Shown here one piece after another: positions 24,359 to 30,941 of a DNA stretch of 30,941 nt. The notes below the pieces were generated by a model, which was not told the origin of the DNA, ran no database searches, and saw only the letters and a list, made by a program, of their open reading frames with translations. Source of the stretch: Flavobacteriales bacterium UBA2619 (lineage in GTDB: Bacteria > Bacteroidota > Bacteroidia > Flavobacteriales_D > Sanyastnellaceae); the NCBI GenBank assembly GCA_002339135.1, contig DDJR01000099.1:1-30941 (forward strand), written 5' to 3'. Numbering within the stretch: the stretch's first letter is position 1; each line of letters opens with the position of its first letter. The position numbers were made by a program, and so were the translations under genes.

Positions 24359-25849
24359 TTAGTATTTCGCTGATTTCCCATTTGGAAGACTGTGTTGAAT
24401 GAACTCACGAATGTCTTCATTGGCTGTTTTCAAGTCCGCCTTGCGCAAGTACATCATGTGTCCACTTCTATATCCTTTAAAACTTAAACGATCTTTCAAT
24501 TTTCCGCTTGGATCGATTTGCCACATTGTGTATTTAGAATTAAAATAAGTGGTTGCCCCATCGTAATAGCCAGACTGAAAAAGCACGTTCAAATATGGGT
24601 TTTCAGCCATAGCTTGTCTTAAATCGTCTCTGGTATTGTTGTCTTTGTCATCCCATGGATGAACCGATCCAAACATATTGTATTTTATATCGGTTTTAAA
24701 ATTCAAGTGCTCACGTAGGTAAAAATTGATCGCAGGAGTAAAGGAATGTAGCCATGAAGTGAGTTCAGGGCTATAATCAGGACTTGTCCCAGCTTCTGTT
24801 CTGTCCAAACCTAAATAACGGGAATCAAGCCTGCCTATCGTATTGCCAGTTTGATCCCGCAACAATTCTTTCCAGAAAAAATTGGTGGGTACATCAAGGT
24901 TATGCTGCATGATTGACTTTTCTGACAAACCTGAGTAGAATGATATTTGCGCAGCGATTTTTTGTTTTTCCGCTAATGAAAGAGAACCTCCTCTTGCAAG
25001 AGAGGGCATTAAGATATTTAATGCGAACTCTTCAGCCTCTGGCAATATCTCTAACAAATCCTGTTGTTGAAGTTCCGTTGGAAGAGCTTTGTGATACCAT
25101 GCTGCTGCAGTAAAATACGGCAAATTAAGAGAAGAAGAAATCGGACTGTCAGAATTAAAAACGTTATAATCCGCAGGAGAAACCAGAATGACGCCATTCA
25201 GATACATCCACTGCTTTTCTTGCAATTCTAGAGCGAGTCCAGAAACTCTTGTACCACCATAACTTTCACCGATCAAATATTTAGGTGAAGTCCACCTTTC
25301 ATTTCGCGTAACAAAAGTGTTTAACCATTCAGCTAGATACTTAATGTCAGCATTTATTCCAAAAAACAGTTCTCTTTTAACTTCTTCTCCACTTTCTGGT
25401 ATGGTTCTAGAATACCCCGTATTGACTGGGTTTACATAAACGATGTCTGCAACATCTAAAATAGAATTGTCGTTTTCATGAACTCCGTAGGGTTGAACAG
25501 GGAACCCTTCGTCATCGATGTTGATGACTTTTGGCCCCGTATAGGCGACATGCATCCAAACTGAAGCTGAACCAGGCCCTCCATTGAATGAAATTAACAA
25601 GGGCCGTTTGTTCGGGTTTTCGTTTGTGGTTTTTTTATAATATGTATAAAAAAGAGTCGCAATTGGTTTGCCCAATTCATCCCAAACTGGCTGCATGCCT
25701 GTAGTTGCTGTATATGACAATGCTTCGCCATTGATCACAGTCGTGTGGGTTGTTACAACAGTCGTGTCAACAGCAATACTTCTGTTCTGCGCAGTGGTAA
25801 ATAGTGCGAAATGCAACATACCCAAAATTAAAAAAATGATGTTTTTCAT
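24359..25849 (-). CDS. Secreted S10 family serine carboxypeptidase
   Basis: 496 residues from ATG 25849, which begins the signal peptide MKNIIFLILGMLHFALFTTA; an ATG ten codons upstream (25879) is in frame but less likely. The alpha/beta-hydrolase fold shows the S10 oxyanion motif FNGGPGSAS (about 89-97), nucleophile S196 in GESYGG, and the acid and base near the C terminus, D430 in YYDGATTY and H464 in SGHMMYL. It removes C-terminal amino acids from peptides, normally at acid pH, in the periplasm or outside the cell. There is no T9SS sorting domain, so it may stay periplasmic. It lies 75 bases upstream of the beta-helix gene, same strand. Confidence 0.92.
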   Translation of the reverse strand: MKNIIFLILGMLHFALFTTAQNRSIAVDTTVVTTHTTVINGEALSYTATTGMQPVWDELGKPIATLFYTYYKKTTNENPNKRPLLISFNGGPGSASVWMHVAYTGPKVINIDDEGFPVQPYGVHENDNSILDVADIVYVNPVNTGYSRTIPESGEEVKRELFFGINADIKYLAEWLNTFVTRNERWTSPKYLIGESYGGTRVSGLALELQEKQWMYLNGVILVSPADYNVFNSDSPISSSLNLPYFTAAAWYHKALPTELQQQDLLEILPEAEEFALNILMPSLARGGSLSLAEKQKIAAQISFYSGLSEKSIMQHNLDVPTNFFWKELLRDQTGNTIGRLDSRYLGLDRTEAGTSPDYSPELTSWLHSFTPAINFYLREHLNFKTDIKYNMFGSVHPWDDKDNNTRDDLRQAMAENPYLNVLFQSGYYDGATTYFNSKYTMWQIDPSGKLKDRLSFKGYRSGHMMYLRKADLKTANEDIREFIQHSLPNGKSAKY

Positions 25850-25943
25850 AGCAATGTGTTTTATTGAAAAGACGGTCATGGAGTGAACAATGCTGTTTGT
25901 TTGCTAATATAACGACTGAATGATGAGTCCGGACTGGGAATAA

Positions 25944-26351
25944 TCAAGTAGACTTTTTGATTTCAGTTGGTTGGATCAAGTCCCATAAATTTCCATATAA
26001 ATCCTTAAATACAGCTACTCTCCCATGTGCGTAATCTGATGGAGGTCTTACAAATGTGATTTTGTGTTCAATCATTTTGTGATAGTCTCGGTTAACATTG
26101 TCTGTGAAAAGGAATAGGAAAACTCTTCCGCCGGCTTGATTGCCGATACTGCTTTCTTGTTCCTTATTTGATGCTTTCGCAAGCACCAAACAACACCCAT
26201 TGGATCCTGGAGGAGCGATTGTAACCCATCTCTTCTCATCTTCAATTGGCGTATCTTCAACAAGAGTGAATTCTAACTTTTTTGTATAAAAATCGACTGC
26301 TTCATCGTAATCTTTAACGATTAGGGCAACATGTGCTATTCTCTGTTTCAT
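25944..26351 (-). CDS. VOC family protein (glyoxalase/bleomycin resistance fold)
   Basis: 135 residues, one vicinal-oxygen-chelate domain made of two beta-alpha-beta-beta-beta units. The start RIAHVALIVKDYDEAVDFYTKKLEFTL and the second unit GRVAVFKDLYGNLWDLIQP are typical. H7 and a Glu/Asp in the second half could be metal ligands, but the reaction is unknown; many relatives are glyoxalase I-like or uncharacterised. It stands alone between the carboxypeptidase and folC; about 150 bases separate it from the folC end. Confidence 0.88.
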   Translation of the reverse strand: MKQRIAHVALIVKDYDEAVDFYTKKLEFTLVEDTPIEDEKRWVTIAPPGSNGCCLVLAKASNKEQESSIGNQAGGRVFLFLFTDNVNRDYHKMIEHKITFVRPPSDYAHGRVAVFKDLYGNLWDLIQPTEIKKST

Positions 26352-26503
26352 TGTTTATTAGCGCATCAATTTTCCATTTAATTCAATGTGTCGTCTCTCA
26401 AAGAGATACGGTTCCAGAAGCAAGTTCTCCGAGCGAACATGTGCAGATGAAACAAGATGAGTTCTACGAAAGAATTGATTCCTGTTGCATTTACGCACTT
26501 CAT

Positions 26504-27763
26504 TTAATTTTCGAGTTCCACCACCTCTCCTACCACGTAAACACTCCCACAAACTAGGGCTTGTGCTCTCACATCTAGTTTAAGATTTACAAAGTGAACC
26601 GCAGACCTTGCAGCTTTTACAGCATCCGAAACTGAACTGTAAACTTCACCCGAGAGCCCTGTATCAACGCCATGAAGTTGCAAACATTCAGTAGTCATGG
26701 AGCGAACAACATTCGCTGCACACCAATACATAATTGAATTCTTAGGGATTAACTCCAGCACCTTACACGGGTTTTTATCTTTCACCGTTCCAAAAACAAT
26801 GTGGAGTTGGGTGTCTGGATTCTGCTGAGACAACGAATCCATCAAAACACTCACTCCATCGACATTGTGCGCACAATCGAGGAGAATTTTCGAGAGGTTT
26901 TCTGTCCGAGGAATCGTTTGCCATCTCCCCAATTGACCCGTAGTACTCTTGTAGTTTTCAATACCGTCTCTTTCTGATTTTTTTGCAATAAGCCAACCTC
27001 GGCTTCGAAGGACATCGATGATTTTTACAGTGGTTGCAATGTTTTCAAATGCAAAAGGAGTGGTAACGAAATCCATCAGGCTATCTGGCACCACTCGCCC
27101 ATAATGCATCTCCGAGCTTGCTCTTAGGGAAGCTTTGAGTATTTCAGACTGTGCTTCGGGGCGCATGAACCCAAGGACAACGGGGGAACCGTTTTTAATA
27201 ATTCCAGCCTTTTCTACCGCAATACTCGTGATGTCATTTCCTAAGAACTGCGTATGATCTAGCCCTATGTTCGTGATGGCACAAATTTCCGCAGTGGGGA
27301 TATGATTGGTACTGTCGAGCCTACCTCCCATTCCTGTTTCTAGGATGACAATGTCCGTACATTCATCTTTAAAATACTGAAGAGCCATGCCAAAAGTGAG
27401 CTCGAAAAAAGAAGGCTTTCCCCAAGAATCCATATAAGTTTTGACAAAATTTACAACTTTAGATTCCGGAATTTTTTCTCCATTGATCCTAATTCGTTCT
27501 CGGAAATCAACAAGGTGTGGCGAAGTGAAAAGCCCTGTTTTGTATCCAGCTTCTTGCAAAACACCAGCAACCATGTGTGAAACTGTTCCCTTCCCGTTCG
27601 TTCCGGCGACATGAATAAACTTGAGACCGTTTTCAGGATTTCCTAAGAGTGTGCAAACAGCTTTCGTGCCATCTAGGTTTGGCTTATAAGCAGCGGGTCC
27701 CGAACGTTGAAACATCGGAAGCTTGGTGAACAGAATATCAACTGCATCTAAATACGTCATCAC
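26504..27763 (-). CDS. folC: Folylpolyglutamate synthase / dihydrofolate synthase
   Basis: 419 residues. Mur-ligase family enzyme adding glutamate to dihydropteroate and folates, cytoplasmic. ATP-binding P-loop GTNGKGT is at 54-60; SPHLVDFRERIRING (about 81-95) is the folate-binding signature; LETGMGGRLDSTN and NIGLDHTQFLG carry the metal and ATP ligands (Glu, His, Asp). The C-terminal Mur domain contains LLDCAHNVDG. One gene for both activities is common in bacteria. It is separated from the tonB-like gene by 13 bases on the same strand, so it is probably the last gene of the exbB-exbD-tonB-folC unit. The 152 bases after its end hold no gene I can support. Confidence 0.93.
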   Translation of the reverse strand: MMTYLDAVDILFTKLPMFQRSGPAAYKPNLDGTKAVCTLLGNPENGLKFIHVAGTNGKGTVSHMVAGVLQEAGYKTGLFTSPHLVDFRERIRINGEKIPESKVVNFVKTYMDSWGKPSFFELTFGMALQYFKDECTDIVILETGMGGRLDSTNHIPTAEICAITNIGLDHTQFLGNDITSIAVEKAGIIKNGSPVVLGFMRPEAQSEILKASLRASSEMHYGRVVPDSLMDFVTTPFAFENIATTVKIIDVLRSRGWLIAKKSERDGIENYKSTTGQLGRWQTIPRTENLSKILLDCAHNVDGVSVLMDSLSQQNPDTQLHIVFGTVKDKNPCKVLELIPKNSIMYWCAANVVRSMTTECLQLHGVDTGLSGEVYSSVSDAVKAARSAVHFVNLKLDVRAQALVCGSVYVVGEVVELEN

Positions 27764-27776
27764 TCCTTAATAAAAG

Positions 27777-28577
27777 TTACTCCAGTTCAAATCGAATCGT
27801 AATAAATCCAGATCTTCTTGGAAGAGATTCGTTGGGTGTGAAAGTTGCAGACATCGCTGCCTCACGTGCCAGTCGGATGTGCTCGTCATCAGTCAGCGTA
27901 GAGTTTTTTCCACCATCGAATTTAGCAGAAATCACTTTGCCATTCGAATCGACAATGATATCAATTCTAATGACACCTTTTCTCTTAGGTTTTTCCATTA
28001 ATCGAGGAGCATTAACAAGTGCTCCACCATTGAGTGATGCATTTCCAAAATCGCCGGAAACAACTCCAGATCCATCTATTTTACCATCCTCATCTCCCTG
28101 GTTACCGATGCCTTCTGTAGTTCCTTGTGAACCACCTCCACCTGAAGCGGCGTTCGATCGAATTAAATTTGCAGCTGCCGAGATTCGAACAGGTTTGGGG
28201 TTTTCGATTGGCTTTTTTTCTTCGACTTCTGTTTCTTGAACTGGGATAGAGATGGCAGAGGTTTCTTGAGTCACAATTTCATCTGTGGTCACGGGTTCGT
28301 TCACCGAAGGAGCACTTACAGCTTCTTCAACAACTTCCTCAACAACGGCAGAGGGGATTTCAGACTCAGTGTCTCCTGCAGCATCTGATACTGACCCAAG
28401 ATCGGCAAATCCGACAGCGACAAACTGCTCGCCAAGTGGAGGGTCGGGAATTGTGAAGGCAATCAGAAAAAAACACAACAACAATACACCCGAAAAGATC
28501 AGACCAGTCATCACACCGGCGCGAATTCTTTGCTTCTTCTCATTGCTCTCGTGCAATATATTTGCTTGTTCATTCAT
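27777..28577 (-). CDS. TonB-like energy-transducer protein
   Basis: 266 residues. A cytoplasmic N-terminal stretch, one membrane helix (about 21-41, GVMTGLIFSGVLLLCFFLIAF), a long acidic and Pro/Val-rich periplasmic spacer (about 45-135), a Gly/Ser-rich segment (about 140-185) and a C-terminal TonB_C-like domain (about 200-266, RIDIIVDSNGKVISAKFDGG). It should couple proton motive force from ExbB-ExbD to outer-membrane transport or to other envelope machinery, and could also be a TolA-like protein. It follows exbD after 14 bases and precedes folC by 13 bases, so all four genes look like one operon. Confidence 0.87.
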   Translation of the reverse strand: MNEQANILHESNEKKQRIRAGVMTGLIFSGVLLLCFFLIAFTIPDPPLGEQFVAVGFADLGSVSDAAGDTESEIPSAVVEEVVEEAVSAPSVNEPVTTDEIVTQETSAISIPVQETEVEEKKPIENPKPVRISAAANLIRSNAASGGGGSQGTTEGIGNQGDEDGKIDGSGVVSGDFGNASLNGGALVNAPRLMEKPKRKGVIRIDIIVDSNGKVISAKFDGGKNSTLTDDEHIRLAREAAMSATFTPNESLPRRSGFITIRFELE

Positions 28578-28591
28578 CTAAATCCAATTGC

Positions 28592-28990
28592 TTACTTCTT
28601 GGGGTTTGCGCCTAACATCACTTTCCAAGAATTTGCTTTAGCTAGTCCTATAAGTTCTACTGTTTGGCCTGTAGGAACGGCCTGATCAACTTGAAGATAT
28701 AGAATTTTCTCATTCTGCTTTTCCATCTCTGCACGGAGTTTGGGCTCTAAATCTGAACGGTTAATTGAACTCGAGGCACCGTTCAGGTAATAGCTTCCAT
28801 CTGCCTTGATGCTCACCGTGAGATTTGAAGTGACTGACGTTGTTCCCTTGCTTGAGGGCAAGTCTACATTCACTCCGTTACTGACAAGCGTAGAGATGAT
28901 GATGAAGAAAATGAGAAGGAGGAAAACAAGGTCCGTCATGGAACTCATTCCTGCATTCACACTAATTTTATTTCGAGTAGAGAAATTCAT
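28592..28990 (-). CDS. exbD: ExbD/TolR family biopolymer transport protein
   Basis: 132 residues. A short cytoplasmic start, then a single membrane helix beginning MTDLVFLLLIFFIIISTL, in which the conserved Asp (D20) is the proton-relay residue of the family, and a periplasmic domain (about 45-132) with VSIKADGSYYLNG and LYLQVDQAVPTGQ. It works with ExbB to energise the TonB-like protein encoded next. It overlaps no gene; the gap to exbB is 11 bases. Confidence 0.93.
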   Translation of the reverse strand: MNFSTRNKISVNAGMSSMTDLVFLLLIFFIIISTLVSNGVNVDLPSSKGTTSVTSNLTVSIKADGSYYLNGASSSINRSDLEPKLRAEMEKQNEKILYLQVDQAVPTGQTVELIGLAKANSWKVMLGANPKK

Positions 28991-29001
28991 AGTGGCTAAA
29001 T

Positions 29002-29688
29002 TTACCTTGCTGGCTCTTCAAGAATGTCAATAAACTCAAGGGAAGACGCCTCCATTTTATGCACCACTTTAGAGACCTTGCCCACCAAGTGATTGTAAGC
29101 AACGTAAGCGAGGATGCCCACGATTAGACCCACAATTGTAGTAATCATAGCTTGCTTGGTTCCCGAGGAAATGTCAGAAACTTGAACCGTACCTGCAGCC
29201 TCCATATCTAAAAAAACATTCACCATTCCGATGACAGTACCTAGCATTCCTACCATCGGAGCAGCTCCTGCGACTGTTGCAAGAATACTCATGTTTTTTT
29301 CGAGACTGTAAATCTCTAATTTGCCGACATTTTCAATACTTGTCGAGATGTCGCTGAGTGGTTTTCCGATGCGCGAAATTCCTTTCCCAAGCATTCTTGC
29401 CATAGGAGTATCGTTGTCTGCACATAAGTTTTTCGCGGAGGGGAGTTGTCCTTGTGAAATGTAATCTTTCAGACGCTGCATAAAGTCCGGTGAGTTTTTT
29501 TCAGCTCTACGAATCGCCATGTATCTCTCAAAATATACATACATCGCAAAGATGCTCATGAGAGCAAGAGGGAGCATGATATACCAGCCACCTTCCATCA
29601 GAAGTTGTAAAATATTTACTTCCACCTCCGTAACCGCATCAGTTGCTGCGGCCGCAGTATTGACTTGTAATAAAATATTTGTGAGCAT
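29002..29688 (-). CDS. exbB: ExbB/MotA/TolQ/ExbB-type proton channel protein
   Basis: 228 residues. An N-terminal periplasmic segment with Ala-rich start, first membrane helix (about 33-52), a cytoplasmic loop (about 55-120) and two further helices (about 125-150 and 165-190) with AGAAPMVGMLGTVIGM and SSGTKQAMITTIVGLIVG, the conserved MotA/ExbB motifs lining the proton path (Thr and Pro residues). It is the first gene of the exbB-exbD-tonB-like-folC unit; the upstream 127-base gap contains no clear promoter match. Position alone decides that the pair is ExbB-ExbD rather than TolQ-TolR. Confidence 0.93.
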   Translation of the reverse strand: MLTNILLQVNTAAAATDAVTEVEVNILQLLMEGGWYIMLPLALMSIFAMYVYFERYMAIRRAEKNSPDFMQRLKDYISQGQLPSAKNLCADNDTPMARMLGKGISRIGKPLSDISTSIENVGKLEIYSLEKNMSILATVAGAAPMVGMLGTVIGMVNVFLDMEAAGTVQVSDISSGTKQAMITTIVGLIVGILAYVAYNHLVGKVSKVVHKMEASSLEFIDILEEPAR

Positions 29689-29815
29689 TTGCTTGTGTTT
29701 TGCTATCGTAAAACTAAACGACTAAGTTCATAGATTTAGTATAACACAACACACACACTTCCTTTCGTTTTCAAAGTTGAAAGGTTAAAAACAAAGAGAG
29801 TGTATCAAGTCATTC

Positions 29816-30941
29816 CTAAAGCGCAAACATCAACAAATAGACACCTGCTCCAGCGAAATACCCAAGTATTGCAAGCAAGCTGATATTCTTTAAATACCAT
29901 ATGAAATCAATTCTCTCAAGTCCCATGACTGCTACACCAGCAGCAGATCCGATAATTAAAGCTGAACCTCCTGTACCTGCACAATACGCTAAGAACTGCC
30001 AGAAAGCTCCATCTTGTACAAACGCAGCAGACCAATCATCTGTCACCATATCCGGTTGGACAATTTCATACATTCCCATAGAAGCGGCTACAAGGGGGAC
30101 ATTGTCAACGATCGCTGACAGCAAACCTATCGCCATGTCGATAAGGTAAACATCATTTAAAGCTTCTCGAAGAGAAGTCGCCGCTAGAATTAAATGACCC
30201 GCCTCTTGTAAAGCAGCCACAGCGAGAAGGATTCCAAGGAAAAAAAGGACAGAAGCGGTATCAATTTTACGCAAAACACCAATCACTGAAAGTTGAGACT
30301 TGTGCTCGATGTTTTTTGTGTGATGAAGGCGCTCCGTTATCAACCAAATCATTCCTAATGAGAGCATCATTCCCATAAAAGGAGGCAAGTGAGTTGCTGT
30401 TTTAAACACCGGGACAAACAACAAACCTCCCAATCCAACTGCAAACACCATGTTGCGTTCAAATTTAGTTGTGGGTTCTGAACCTGGCTCATTGTGATAA
30501 ATAGGGCGAGTAACCTCTCCTTTTAATCGAAGTGACAACACAGCAAGAGGAACCAACATGGCAACAAGAGATGGTAAAATCAGGTTGACCATAATAACGG
30601 AAGTGCTTAGCTGACCTCCAATCCAGAGCATTGTGGTTGTAACGTCACCGATGGGCGACCATGCTCCTCCTGCGTTGGCTGAGACGACAACCATACCGGC
30701 AAACAGCCATCTTGTTTCTTTATCGTCTATGAGCTTTCTAAGCAAAGAAATCATAACAATAGAGGTTGTCAGGTTATCGAGTATTGCTGAAAAGAAGAAA
30801 GTAAGAATACAGATAATCCACATTAATTTCACCTTGCTGGTGGTGTTAATCTTGTCCGTGATCACCCTGAACCCTTCGTGAGCATCCACCAACTCTACGA
30901 TGGTCATCGCTCCAAGCAAGAAAAATAAAATACTTGAAATT
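29816..30941 (-). CDS. nhaD: NhaD-type Na+/H+ antiporter, C-terminal part (truncated by the window edge)
   Basis: The frame stays open to the window edge; the apparent TTG start at 30919 is internal, as in-frame residues ISSILFFL precede it. About 375 residues with 10-11 hydrophobic segments are present. Motifs NLTTSIVMISLL (early), NAGGAWSPIGDVTTTMLWIGG (about residues 75-95 of the visible part) and VDNVPLVAAS (late) are those of the ArsB/NhaD superfamily and the NhaD group. It exports Na+ in exchange for H+, which suits a marine or saline lifestyle. It lies 127 bases from exbB and is transcribed toward it, with no terminator recognised. Confidence 0.9.
   Translation of the reverse strand, partial: ISSILFFLLGAMTIVELVDAHEGFRVITDKINTTSKVKLMWIICILTFFFSAILDNLTTSIVMISLLRKLIDDKETRWLFAGMVVVSANAGGAWSPIGDVTTTMLWIGGQLSTSVIMVNLILPSLVAMLVPLAVLSLRLKGEVTRPIYHNEPGSEPTTKFERNMVFAVGLGGLLFVPVFKTATHLPPFMGMMLSLGMIWLITERLHHTKNIEHKSQLSVIGVLRKIDTASVLFFLGILLAVAALQEAGHLILAATSLREALNDVYLIDMAIGLLSAIVDNVPLVAASMGMYEIVQPDMVTDDWSAAFVQDGAFWQFLAYCAGTGGSALIIGSAAGVAVMGLERIDFIWYLKNISLLAILGYFAGAGVYLLMFAL

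Noticed and set aside
25926..25935. AGTCCGGACT palindrome before the carboxypeptidase gene
   Set aside because: A lone 10-base palindrome with no T tract or second copy; expected by chance at this scale.
26358..26552. A 64-codon minus-strand frame across the folC 3' end and the following gap
   Set aside because: It overlaps folC in another frame, is rich in Arg and lacks a sensible start or family; most likely chance.

Overview
The window looks like a chromosomal stretch of a Bacteroidota (Bacteroidetes) bacterium, probably a marine or aquatic member of the Flavobacteriia or a relative. Evidence: lpxC is fused to fabZ, an arrangement typical of this phylum; two secreted proteins end in type IX secretion (T9SS) sorting domains, one CHU_C/type B and one type A; promoter-like TANNTTTG boxes lie before genes; Shine-Dalgarno sites are mostly weak and the DNA is fairly AT-rich. 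I cannot name a species. No rRNA, CRISPR array, insertion sequence, phage or plasmid function is visible, and gene content is mostly housekeeping.

Left part, 1-3673 (+): the 3' end of aroB, then lpxD, lpxC-fabZ and lpxA, a compact lipid A block. It meets head-on a long minus-strand run, 8954-3668: an ABC ATPase, asnS, rpoN, a PAP2-like membrane protein and galE. A short divergent promoter region (8955-9026) separates this run from a large secreted choice-of-anchor L / CHU_C protein (+), whose 3' end overlaps the 3' end of gpmI.

Middle, 11068-15857: a minus-strand cluster of a methyltransferase, a small secreted protein, a sensor histidine kinase and gpmI. The kinase has no ATG, GTG or TTG start that would include its first membrane helix. 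Then come tRNA-Val(UAC) with a perfect terminator palindrome, and a DUF4197 lipoprotein-like or periplasmic protein (+). A SulP anion transporter with a STAS domain and a C-terminal extension follows on the minus strand.

Gene-poor stretch, 18087-19436: two tiny overlapping membrane-protein genes (59 and 35 codons), a possible decayed secreted-protein gene and a possible frameshifted small plus-strand gene. This is the least conventional part of the window.

Right part, 19437-30941 (all minus): an ECH1-like crotonase, rlmF, a GNAT acetyltransferase, trmL, a secreted beta-helix protein, an S10 serine carboxypeptidase, a VOC protein, folC, a TonB-like protein, exbD and exbB (one tight folC/TonB-system operon), and the 3' part of an NhaD-type antiporter running off the edge. 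I found no convincing new multi-gene defence or mobile system; the best leads are the small membrane-protein pair, the kinase with a probable non-canonical start, and the very short leader predicted before the ABC ATPase.
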